Positions 1-5,232 are shown, counted from the first letter of the stretch. The stretch: DNA of 5,232 nucleotides from Akkermansia sp. (GCA_017628435.1 JAGBZE010000019.1:1-5232), one strand, 5' to 3'. Notes: generated by a model from the letters alone, not told the origin. Numbers and translations are program-made.

Positions 1-161
1 AGGTGGCCACCCGTTTCCGACAATGTGTAGATGAGGGTGGAGCGCACTTCATCGGCCAGCGCAGTCAGCTTATCTGCGGGCAAAGCCTGGACATCCTGCG
101 GGCAGCGAATGCCGGAGAGGAGGGGAGGCAGGTCAGATGAGGGAGAATTCTGCATCGTCAT
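1..161 (-). CDS. dxs: 1-deoxy-D-xylulose-5-phosphate synthase, N-terminal fragment (gene continues off the left edge)
   Basis: Dxs joins pyruvate and glyceraldehyde 3-phosphate, using thiamine diphosphate, to give 1-deoxy-D-xylulose 5-phosphate, the first step of the non-mevalonate isoprenoid pathway in the cytoplasm. Only 53 codons are in the window. The visible protein reads ...LLSGIRCPQDVQALPADKL, then LADEVRSTLIYTLSETGGHL, which matches the start of the family: a proline-rich lead-in, a P-x-D-hydrophobic helix, an L..E-R helix, and the G-G-H motif whose His corresponds to the conserved active-site His near residue 49 of the E. coli enzyme. Two starts are possible: ATG at 161-159, immediately after an in-frame TGA, and ATG at 155-153, two codons later. 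I chose 161 because a weak purine stretch (AGAAGA, 178-173) is better spaced for it. The gene overlaps the end of xseB in another frame, which suggests translational coupling. The other 90% of the protein is unseen, so integrity cannot be judged. Confidence 0.88.
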   Translation of the reverse strand, partial: MTMQNSPSSDLPPLLSGIRCPQDVQALPADKLTALADEVRSTLIYTLSETGGH

Positions 162-393
162 TCATGTGTTTGTCTTCTGCCGGAGCGGTAGCTGCCTGCT
201 CCAGCTTCAGAATTTTAAGTTCGGCCTCCGCCAGGAGCTGCTCACTGTTGCGGATGAGAGTGAGCCCCTCTGCGGCCAGGGCAATCATATCCTCCAACCC
301 GGTTTCCGGGTTGTTTACACGCTCCACAATTTCTTCAAGCCGGGCGGTGGCCTGCTCGAAATTCAGCGTCTTATTTTTTGTGCGCGGGGGCAT
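133..393 (-). CDS. xseB: Exodeoxyribonuclease VII small subunit
   Basis: XseB is the small subunit of exonuclease VII. Several copies bind the large subunit XseA, and the complex degrades single-stranded DNA from both ends to short oligonucleotides in the cytoplasm. The 86-residue product has the usual family length (about 70-90). After a basic lead it shows NFEQATARLEEIVERV (residues 11-26), then GLEDMIALAAEGLTLIRNSE (32-51), and LLAEAELKILKLEQ (53-66). This is the two-helix antiparallel hairpin typical of the family, with its F-E-x-A...L-E-x-I-V pattern and the A-E-x-K-I-x-x-L second helix. The tail after residue 67 is acidic and poorly conserved, as expected. The start at 393 is the first ATG after an in-frame TGA three codons upstream; no clear Shine-Dalgarno is seen. 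It begins 20 nt after the membrane-protein stop and its end lies inside dxs. xseA is not in the window. Genes for xseB and dxs are often close together in bacteria, usually with ispA between them; here ispA is absent from that position. Confidence 0.93.
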   Translation of the reverse strand: MPPRTKNKTLNFEQATARLEEIVERVNNPETGLEDMIALAAEGLTLIRNSEQLLAEAELKILKLEQAATAPAEDKHMNDDAEFSLI

Positions 394-413
394 GGATGCT
401 CATCAGGTGTGGG

Positions 414-2279
414 TTATTTGTTCTGCTCGCTTACGTCTTCGCGGCTGTAGTACACCATCTCCGCACCCAGAATGAAGTTACGGTGGCGGTAAAGCCCCTG
501 CGAGGAAACCAGACTGGCCAGCGGACGAGCCGTGGATTTCGGGTTGGCATTGGTGGTGAACAGCTCAGCAAAGGCCATGTTATGCCGCGGAGCAAGCAAC
601 AGCAACTTGCCTTCCAGGGCAAGCGGGGCAAAGTCACCCGCCTCGCGGATAACGCCGGTGATGCCGCTGCTCTGCATGGAGTGCGAGGAGGGGGTGATGA
701 GGAAACCCTGAATTTCCTGTCCGGAGCGGTGGAAGATAGGCTCCAGGTTGCGCGTGAGTTCCTCAATGCTGCGCGGTATCCACAGTGCCTTGCGGTCAGC
801 ATACCAGGCCACACCCCAGGGCTGGTCTGTCACAATCAGGTCCTTGGCGTTGGACATATTGTGCAGCTTGCCGTTCATGGCTGCCGGGTAGTAGGGCGGG
901 AAGTGGGGGATGCCACGGGCACTGGTCCAGATGCCGATGTAGAGCTGCTTGGGCAGCTGGAAGAGAAACAGACCGGAGGAAATGACCAGCATGGTGGCAA
1001 TGGCCAGGCCGCGCACGCCATTAAATGCCTGTCCCAGCTGCATGCGTGCCAGGAAGATGAACACCAGAGCTGTGCCGAAAGCAGCAAAGAAAGGCGTGAA
1101 GAGTACAGCCTGCTGGCTGGCGCTGATAGTCTCAGACTCGCCAAACAAAGCCATGCCGATGCAGGCTGCCAGCCACATGGCGAATACGGCCCATTTGCTG
1201 GCCTCCACCGCCGGGTTACGGAACTTGTTGAGCAGCGCCAGCAGGAAGAAGGGCGTGGTGATGATGGCACCCATGTTGATGTACATGCTGTTGAACTGGG
1301 CGAAGGTATAGCCCAGCAGGCGCAGGAAGAAGTTGGAGCTGTTGAAGCTGAGCGCCTCCGTGGTGGCGGAGCGCATGAGCATGATGGCGCCATCGCTGCC
1401 GAAACCATTGAAAAGACCGTACATCAGCTTCTTTTCCATGCCGCCGGTGGGTGCCATGAGAATGAGATTGGGCAGCACAACGATGATGGCCAGAATGGCG
1501 GCACCGATGGCTGCATACATGCCACGGGGTTTGAAGTAGAGCCCGGTGAATACCATCATGCCGAAGGCGCACCATATGCTCATGCGGCAGGTAAGGCAGA
1601 GCAGCGCCAGCAGCACATACATGAGGCAGTTCCAGAGCACTGTTCTGGCGCGCTGGTTTTCCTCATTTGCCTTGACTGCTGAGACCAGGCAATGCGCGGC
1701 TCCCAGAACCAGGCACATCATGAGCGGCTGCGGCAGGCCGCTCAGTGCGTATTGCAGCATGAGCTCGCTCAGCCCCATCAGCGCTACAGCTGTGGCCGCC
1801 ACCACCTCATCGAACAGGCGGGAGAAAAGCGTGTAGGCCAGTAGCAGTGCCAGCAGGAAGAAAACTGTACTCGTGGCAGCAATGACGCGGTCGCCTGCAT
1901 ACACGTTGGACTTGGCTTCATCCATACGCTTTTCTTCAAACTTATCGAAACCTGTAGCCTTGATGGCACCTGCCAGCACATAGGGATATAGCGGGGCGTG
2001 GTTGGTTTCCGGGAATTGGTCAAAGTTCAGCGGCTTGTTTTTGTTCAGCTTGTTAATGTCCCACACATCGATGGGGCGTATGAACTTGGAGGTGAACCCC
2101 TCGCCTCGGGCAATCTGGCGGCCGATTTGAGCCATGTCCATAGCAACCGGTTGGTCCATGCCCCGGTAGGTCAGGAAAAGCTGGAACATGCAGAGGCTGA
2201 CAACGATGAACCCGAGAATCCAGCGCAACGTCATCAGCTTGTTGCGCTCGTTGCGTTCTTTGCTGGTTAATTTATCCAT
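414..2279 (-). CDS. Polytopic membrane protein, probable GT-C/GT39-like glycosyltransferase
   Basis: The 621-residue protein is an inner-membrane protein with about ten or eleven hydrophobic segments: near residues 17-36, 132-152, 155-172, 183-203, 214-232, 234-248, 254-275, 335-350, 362-379, 391-411 and 422-441. A soluble C-terminal region of about 170 residues follows. The first large loop (37-131) resembles the GT-C fold (ArnT/PMT-like lipid-linked sugar transferases): an acidic residue in MDMAQIGRQIARGEGF (47-62), where GT-C enzymes place a catalytic Asp, then NHAPLYPYVLAGAI (93-106), like the H/P-P-L-Y-P motif after loop 1. The C-terminal stretch DLIVTDQPWGVAWYADRKAL (480-499), followed by WIPRS, also recalls the periplasmic tail of GT39-type proteins. 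Such enzymes move a sugar from a polyprenyl-phosphate donor to a lipid, glycan or protein outside the membrane. The substrate cannot be told. The start at 2279 lies 16 nt after the regulator's stop and lacks a clear Shine-Dalgarno; Met16 is an alternative. GT-C membership is inferred from motif and topology only; it could be an uncharacterised membrane protein. Confidence 0.6.
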   Translation of the reverse strand: MDKLTSKERNERNKLMTLRWILGFIVVSLCMFQLFLTYRGMDQPVAMDMAQIGRQIARGEGFTSKFIRPIDVWDINKLNKNKPLNFDQFPETNHAPLYPYVLAGAIKATGFDKFEEKRMDEAKSNVYAGDRVIAATSTVFFLLALLLAYTLFSRLFDEVVAATAVALMGLSELMLQYALSGLPQPLMMCLVLGAAHCLVSAVKANEENQRARTVLWNCLMYVLLALLCLTCRMSIWCAFGMMVFTGLYFKPRGMYAAIGAAILAIIVVLPNLILMAPTGGMEKKLMYGLFNGFGSDGAIMLMRSATTEALSFNSSNFFLRLLGYTFAQFNSMYINMGAIITTPFFLLALLNKFRNPAVEASKWAVFAMWLAACIGMALFGESETISASQQAVLFTPFFAAFGTALVFIFLARMQLGQAFNGVRGLAIATMLVISSGLFLFQLPKQLYIGIWTSARGIPHFPPYYPAAMNGKLHNMSNAKDLIVTDQPWGVAWYADRKALWIPRSIEELTRNLEPIFHRSGQEIQGFLITPSSHSMQSSGITGVIREAGDFAPLALEGKLLLLAPRHNMAFAELFTTNANPKSTARPLASLVSSQGLYRHRNFILGAEMVYYSREDVSEQNK

Positions 2280-2295
2280 TAGATGCAGAAGTTTT

Positions 2296-3696
2296 TTAGA
2301 TGAAATCCTTGAAAGTGTCCGGTGTTTCTGACATTTTCCGCTGCAGGGTGCGGCGGTTGATGCCCAGTAAATCAGCTGCGGCAGAGCGGTTCCCCTCTGT
2401 GCGCTGCAAGGCCAGGAGAATGGCCTGCTGCTCGATGTATTTTAGATTAAGAGAGGGGGCTGTTTCAAGCTCAAAATCAATACTGCCACTCTTACCTGCT
2501 ACCGGGGAAAGGGTGGGGGCAGGTGCTGCTGCTTGCAGATACTCCGGCAGATCCTCCGGGGAAATGGTTTCAGCACTGCTCATCACCACGCCGTGTTCCA
2601 CTGCGGTGCGCAGCTGGCGCACATTGCCTGGCCAATCGTATTGGCGCAGCAGCTCCAGGGCAGGGCGGCTCAGGCTCATGGCGGGTTTGCCGTTGAGCTG
2701 GCAGAGTTCTCTGGCAAAGGCGTTGGCCATGAGCACAATGTCCCCCCGGCGGTCGCGCAGCGGCGGCAGGTGCAGGGAGATGACATTGAGACGCTGGTAC
2801 AAATCAAGTCGGAATGTGCCTTCCTTCACCATGGCGGCCAGGTCGCGGTTGGTGGCTGCAATCACGCGCACATTCACAGGGATGCTCGTGTTGCTGCCCA
2901 CGCGTTCGATGCTGCGCTCGGCCAGCACGCGCAGCAGCTTCACCTGGGTGGGTATATCAATCTCGCCAATCTCGTCCAGGAAGAGGGTGCCGCCGTCGGC
3001 TTCCTCGAACCGGCCGATGCGGCGCTGCATGGCCCCGGTGAAGGAGCCTTTCTCGTGGCCAAATAGCTCGCTCTCCATGAGCTGGGGCGAAAGTGCGGCG
3101 CAGTTCACCGCCACAAATTTCTTGTTGCTGCGCGGGGAGAGGGAGTGCAGGGCGCGGGCCACCAGTTCCTTACCGGTGCCGCTTTCGCCCTCGATAAGCA
3201 CCGTGGCCTGCGTGGGCGCCACTCGGCGGATGCGGTTAAAAATATCTTGCATCTGCGGGCTGTCGCCCAGCATGCGGTCCAGCCCGCCGGTGGGTTCCAG
3301 GCGGGTTGTCAGCTCCTCATTTTCCTTTTCCAGCTGGCGGGTGTGGGTGGCGCGTTTGAGCAGCAGCTCCACCTCATCCAGATTCAGCGGCTTGTTCAGG
3401 AAATAATACGCACCATGCCGCTTGGCCTCCGCCGCCACATCGGCGCTGCCGTAGGCCGTCATCATGATGCACAGCGGCGGGCGAGGCAGGGCCACGGCAT
3501 GGTCTATGATATCCATGCCGCTCTCGCCCCCCAGCCGCAGATCCGTCAGCAGCAGGTCCACGGGCTCTGTCTCCAGAATAGCCCGTGCGGCCTTGCCGTT
3601 CGCGGCGGGGTACACCTCATAATCATCTTCCAGCGCAGCGCACAGCGCCGTGCGCGTGGATTTCTCGTCATCGACTATGAGGAGTACCGGTTTCAT
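2296..3696 (-). CDS. Sigma-54-dependent response regulator, NtrC family (receiver, AAA+, Fis-type HTH)
   Basis: This is a two-component transcription activator. A histidine kinase phosphorylates the receiver, the AAA+ ring hydrolyses ATP, and sigma-54 RNA polymerase is remodelled to open its promoter. All domains look intact in the 466 residues. The receiver (about 1-118) has the acidic pair D9/D10, phosphoacceptor D52, T80 and K102. The AAA+ domain (about 141-375) has Walker A GESGTGKE (170-177), the sigma-54 contact loop GSFTGA (217-222), Walker B with D241/E242, sensor I AATNRD (280-285), arginine-finger candidates R296 and R302, and sensor II WPGNVRQL (355-362). A Pro/Ala-rich linker (about 386-415) leads to a Fis-type helix-turn-helix near 434-455 (NRSAAADLLGINRRTLQRK). 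The contact loop has Ser where Ala is usual. Start ATG at 3696 follows AGGA with only about 3 nt of spacing; the gene begins 14 nt after the argC stop. No kinase is in the window and I found no convincing sigma-54 promoter (TGGCAC-N5-TTGC type). The target genes are unknown, and the exact subfamily cannot be assigned. Confidence 0.95.
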   Translation of the reverse strand: MKPVLLIVDDEKSTRTALCAALEDDYEVYPAANGKAARAILETEPVDLLLTDLRLGGESGMDIIDHAVALPRPPLCIMMTAYGSADVAAEAKRHGAYYFLNKPLNLDEVELLLKRATHTRQLEKENEELTTRLEPTGGLDRMLGDSPQMQDIFNRIRRVAPTQATVLIEGESGTGKELVARALHSLSPRSNKKFVAVNCAALSPQLMESELFGHEKGSFTGAMQRRIGRFEEADGGTLFLDEIGEIDIPTQVKLLRVLAERSIERVGSNTSIPVNVRVIAATNRDLAAMVKEGTFRLDLYQRLNVISLHLPPLRDRRGDIVLMANAFARELCQLNGKPAMSLSRPALELLRQYDWPGNVRQLRTAVEHGVVMSSAETISPEDLPEYLQAAAPAPTLSPVAGKSGSIDFELETAPSLNLKYIEQQAILLALQRTEGNRSAAADLLGINRRTLQRKMSETPDTFKDFI

Positions 3697-3710
3697 GTTT
3701 CCTGGAAAAA

Positions 3711-4754
3711 TCAGATAATCCAGAGACCCTCGGTCTCATCGAACCCGAACATGATATTGAAGGCATGCACACCCTGGCCGCCTGCGCCCTTGATCACGTT
3801 GTCCTCAGCGCTCATGAGCACCACGCGGTTCGTGCGGGCATCAATCGCCCAGCCGATGTCCACGAAATTCGTGCGGGTCACATTCTTGGTGTCCGTGGGC
3901 TTGTTGGCTCCCTGCAGGCGCACAAACGGTGCATTGGCATAGGCGGCCTCAAAGCAGGCGGTGATTTCCTCAATCGTGGTACCGGGTTTCAGCTTGGCCA
4001 CCGTGGTGGTCAGAATACCCGTATTCACCGGCATGAGGTGCGGGGTGAAGGTGATCGTTACCTTCTCGCCGGCGGCCTCGGAAAGCTCCTGCTCAATTTC
4101 GGAGAGGTGGCGGTGGCGCGGCACCCCGTAGGCGCGCATGCTCTCATTGCATTCGCAGAAGAGCAGGGAAACATCTGCCCTGCGGCCGGCGCCGGAAACA
4201 CCGCTGCCGCTGTTCACCACAATATCCTCCGGCAGCACCAACCCCGCTTTCAGCAGCGGCACCAGTGGCAGAATAATGCTCGTGGGGTAGCAACCGGGGG
4301 AACCCACAATGCGCGCCTTGGCAATCTCCTCGCGGTGCCATTCGGGCATGCCGTAGGGGGCCTCCTGCATCAGCTCCACGTCTGCGTGCGGCTTGCCGTA
4401 GAATTCTTCATATACCGCCGGGTCATTCAGGCGGAAATCGGCAGATAAATCCACCACGCGGATTCCGGCTTCCACCAGCCCGCGGCCGTATTCTACCGAT
4501 ACACCGTGCGGCAACGCCAGGAAGGCTGCCTCTGCCCCCGTGGCGGCAATCGCCTCTACATCCGAATCTGTAAAGCACAAATCCGCTCCCGGCACATGCC
4601 GGAAACGCGGGAAAAGATCACTCAGCTTCTGTCCTGCATACTGACGCGAGGTCGCACAGACCAGCTCCACGCCCGGATGGCGCAGCAGAATGCGCAAAAG
4701 CTCCTGGCCAGTGTATCCACTGGCTCCTACAACTGCGGTTTTCACCTTCTTCAT
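3711..4754 (-). CDS. argC: N-acetyl-gamma-glutamyl-phosphate reductase
   Basis: ArgC reduces N-acetyl-gamma-glutamyl phosphate to N-acetylglutamate semialdehyde with NADPH, the third step of arginine synthesis, in the cytoplasm. From the chosen start the protein has 347 residues, normal for the long ArgC type. It opens with the NADP-binding motif VVGASGYTGQELL (8-20). The catalytic Cys is C155 in GSPGCYPTS (151-159). SGVSGAGR (184-191), the histidine motif VPRHRHLSEIEQ (211-222; H214/H216) and the terminal NVIKGAGGQGVHAFNIMFGF (319-338) are all typical. The frame stays open upstream to an ATG at 4793. I prefer ATG 4754 because the conserved protein begins there and because a good minus-strand promoter (4793-4765) would otherwise lie inside the gene. 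No Shine-Dalgarno precedes it, consistent with a very short 5' leader. It is the first gene of the minus-strand run. Other arg genes are not in the window, so its being followed by a sigma-54 regulator is unusual and of unknown meaning. Confidence 0.96.
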   Translation of the reverse strand: MKKVKTAVVGASGYTGQELLRILLRHPGVELVCATSRQYAGQKLSDLFPRFRHVPGADLCFTDSDVEAIAATGAEAAFLALPHGVSVEYGRGLVEAGIRVVDLSADFRLNDPAVYEEFYGKPHADVELMQEAPYGMPEWHREEIAKARIVGSPGCYPTSIILPLVPLLKAGLVLPEDIVVNSGSGVSGAGRRADVSLLFCECNESMRAYGVPRHRHLSEIEQELSEAAGEKVTITFTPHLMPVNTGILTTTVAKLKPGTTIEEITACFEAAYANAPFVRLQGANKPTDTKNVTRTNFVDIGWAIDARTNRVVLMSAEDNVIKGAGGQGVHAFNIMFGFDETEGLWII

Positions 4755-4764
4755 GGCAAAAAAA

Positions 4765-4793
4765 ATCATATCACGAAAAAAAGTGGTTGACAA
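4765..4793 (-). promoter_or_regulatory. Sigma-70-type promoter for argC and the downstream genes
   Basis: On the minus strand TTGTCA (4793-4788) is followed by exactly 17 nt and then TATGAT (4770-4765). Each box differs from consensus (TTGACA, TATAAT) at one position. Transcription would start near 4758, only about 3-5 nt before the argC ATG at 4754. Its -35 box overlaps the -35 box of the tRNA promoter on the other strand, so polymerase probably cannot occupy both at once. The boxes are seen directly; promoter activity and the start site are inferred. Confidence 0.7.
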
Positions 4794-4815
4794 TCCTAAA
4801 AACTGCGTGTATACT
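4787..4815 (+). promoter_or_regulatory. Sigma-70-type promoter for tRNA-Pro
   Basis: TTGACA (4787-4792, perfect consensus) is followed by exactly 17 nt and TATACT (4810-4815). Upstream are A-tracts (4758-4765 and 4776-4782) at positions suited to an UP element. Between the -10 box and the likely start near 4822 the sequence is GC-rich (CCGCTC), as in the discriminator of stringently controlled stable-RNA promoters of well-studied bacteria. The leader before the tRNA contains a small hairpin, CGCGC-6 nt-GCGCG (4827-4842). The stringent-control reading is by analogy only. Confidence 0.8.
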
Positions 4816-4857
4816 CCGCTCGTCGCCGCGCTGCAAGGCGCGAGACAAGCAAAATCA

Positions 4858-4931
4858 CGGGCAGTAGCGCAGTCTGGTAGCGCACTTGCATGGGGTGCAA
4901 GGGGTCGTGGGTTCGAATCCCGCTTGCCCGA
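4858..4931 (+). tRNA. tRNA-Pro, anticodon GGG
   Basis: The sequence folds into a full cloverleaf. The acceptor stem 4858-4864 pairs with 4924-4930 (seven pairs, one G-U). The D stem GCGC 4867-4870 pairs with 4880-4883, and the anticodon stem CTTGC 4885-4889 pairs with GCAAG 4897-4901. The seven-base loop ATGGGGT (4890-4896) places GGG at 4892-4894. A five-base variable loop follows, then a T arm 4907-4923 with loop TTCGAAT. C1:G72 (4858:4930) and A73 (4931), together with G35 and G36, are the known bacterial prolyl-tRNA identity features, and the anticodon arm closely resembles E. coli proL. GGG reads CCC and CCU codons. The 3' CCA is not encoded (CGT follows), so a CCA-adding enzyme is required. 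It is the only plus-strand gene seen and appears to be transcribed alone between its own promoter and terminator. Confidence 0.96.
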
Positions 4932-4947
4932 CGTAAATAAAACCAGA

Positions 4948-4986
4948 AAAGAGCGGCAGTTTTACGACTGCCGCTCTTTGTTTTTC
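4948..4986 (+). terminator. Intrinsic terminator after tRNA-Pro
   Basis: A perfect 12-bp stem, AAAGAGCGGCAG (4948-4959) with CTGCCGCTCTTT (4968-4979), encloses an 8-nt loop and is followed by GTTTTTC (4980-4986). The GC-rich core with A-tract before and T-tract after is a classic rho-independent terminator. It starts 16 nt after the tRNA. Read from the other strand, the stem is followed by TCTGGTTTTATT, so weak action on transcripts entering from the right is possible. Confidence 0.92.
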
Positions 4987-5017
4987 AGCATTTTATGCGT
5001 CAAATCGGGACATCGTG

Positions 5018-5089
5018 CGACATTTGAGATACGCCCGCTTTATATGCCCTGCATATGCCCACTTTAAGGCCCCTGTATATGCCCACTTT
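5018..5089. repeat. Three degenerate 24-bp direct repeats
   Basis: Three adjacent units occupy 5018-5041, 5042-5065 and 5066-5089. The second and third agree at 19 of 24 positions and share the core ATATGCCCACTTT; the first keeps only the end (ATACGCCCGCTTT). On the minus strand each unit begins AAAGTGGGCATAT or AAAGCGGGCGTAT. The decay pattern suggests an old array. Repeats of this kind, with GTGGG-type starts, recall the multiple end-repeats of some IS21-family insertion sequences, but that is inference by resemblance. Confidence 0.75.
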
Positions 5090-5108
5090 TTGGGTGGCGG
5101 AGGAAGAG

Positions 5109-5180
5109 GGGTCAAGCCCAAGTTTTGTGGGATGGTGATTTTTCGGGTCAAGCCCAAATAATGTGGAATTCGAATTTTCA
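5109..5180. repeat. Two direct repeats spaced 36 bp apart
   Basis: A 22-bp motif occurs at 5109-5130 and 5145-5166 with 19 of 22 positions identical. It begins GGGTCAAGCCCAA and ends TGTGG. Each copy is followed at similar distance by an ATTTT tract, so the unit is best seen as 36 bp (5109-5144 and 5145-5180). It lies 20 bp from the 24-bp array and shares its GC-rich then AT-rich style. GGGTCAA-type repeats occur at the ends of some IS21-like elements; regulator-binding sites for an unseen gene to the right are an alternative. Confidence 0.75.
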
Positions 5181-5232
5181 TATCACGATGTGACCACATT
5201 CAATTAACACTCTTAACCGATAGTTTTGAAAG
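5181..5232. other. AT-rich tail without a recognised gene
   Basis: No coding region is supported here. The stretch is markedly AT-rich compared with the genes. TCAC-GAT-GTGA (5183-5193) is a short inverted repeat of operator-like size, and the perfect palindrome AATTCGAATT (5167-5176) lies just to the left. A purine run (GAAAG) ends the window and could precede a plus-strand start beyond the edge, but this cannot be tested here. Confidence 0.4.

Noticed and set aside
1258..1278. TGGCAC...TTGA sequence resembling a sigma-54 promoter
   Set aside because: The essential GC at -12 is missing and the site is antisense inside the membrane-protein gene.
378..1682. Long plus-strand open frame (434 codons) opposite the membrane-protein gene
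   Set aside because: It is fully antisense to a gene with clear membrane-protein character, and its product is Gln/His/Gly-rich with no recognisable domain.
2300..3406. Plus-strand open frame (368 codons) opposite the response regulator
   Set aside because: It is Ser/Arg-rich and antisense to a gene whose every domain motif is intact; an antisense artefact of GC-rich codons.
3145..4448. Plus-strand open frames across the regulator/argC junction and inside argC
   Set aside because: They are antisense to two strongly supported genes and show no family motifs.
4755..4793. Longer argC start at 4793
   Set aside because: The extra 13 residues are not typical of ArgC and would place the minus-strand promoter inside the coding region.
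4997..5034. Imperfect inverted repeat with TCAAAT (5000-5005) and ATTTGA (5022-5027) flanked by GCGT and ACGC
   Set aside because: Only six bases pair without a bulge across a 16-nt loop, and it partly overlaps the repeat block; likely chance or a by-product.
4690..5067. Plus-strand open frame (125 codons) running through the tRNA
   Set aside because: Its QSGSALAWGARGRGFESRLP segment is the usual translation of a tRNA gene, and it crosses promoter and terminator.
5018..5180. CRISPR array
   Set aside because: The units are directly adjacent or nearly so, degenerate, of two unrelated kinds, and lack regular unique spacers.

Overview
The window is a compact bacterial chromosome segment. All five protein genes lie on the minus strand, and one tRNA gene lies on the plus strand at the right-hand side. 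The proteins look Gram-negative-like. My best guess is a member of the PVC group such as Verrucomicrobiota (Akkermansia-like), from overall protein style, moderately high GC and weak or absent Shine-Dalgarno sequences. This assignment is an impression, not a demonstrated fact.

Read in the direction of transcription (right to left), the genes are: argC (N-acetyl-gamma-glutamyl-phosphate reductase, arginine synthesis); an NtrC-type sigma-54-dependent response regulator (receiver, AAA+, Fis helix-turn-helix); a 621-residue polytopic membrane protein resembling GT-C/GT39 glycosyltransferases; xseB (small subunit of exonuclease VII); and the 5' end of dxs (1-deoxy-D-xylulose-5-phosphate synthase), which runs off the left edge. 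Gaps are 14, 16 and 20 nt, followed by a 29-nt overlap between xseB and dxs. No terminator-like structure was found in the gaps, so one co-transcribed unit is likely. The functions are mixed: amino-acid synthesis, transcription control, envelope sugar transfer, DNA repair and isoprenoid precursor supply. The regulator's kinase and targets are not visible here.

Right of argC, about 480 bases carry no convincing protein gene but are full of signals. Two near-consensus sigma-70-type promoters with 17-nt spacers point away from each other, and their -35 boxes overlap almost completely. One serves argC, whose mRNA would be nearly leaderless. The other serves tRNA-Pro(GGG), which is followed by a strong intrinsic terminator.

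The last 215 bases (5018-5232) hold two direct-repeat families: three degenerate 24-bp units, and two 36-bp-spaced copies of a 22-bp motif. They resemble the multiple end-repeats of some IS21-family insertion sequences and may mark the end or relic of a mobile element beside the tRNA gene. No transposase gene lies inside the window, so this remains a hypothesis. I did not find a clear new multi-gene system. The most interesting items are the shared -35 promoter pair and the repeat block.
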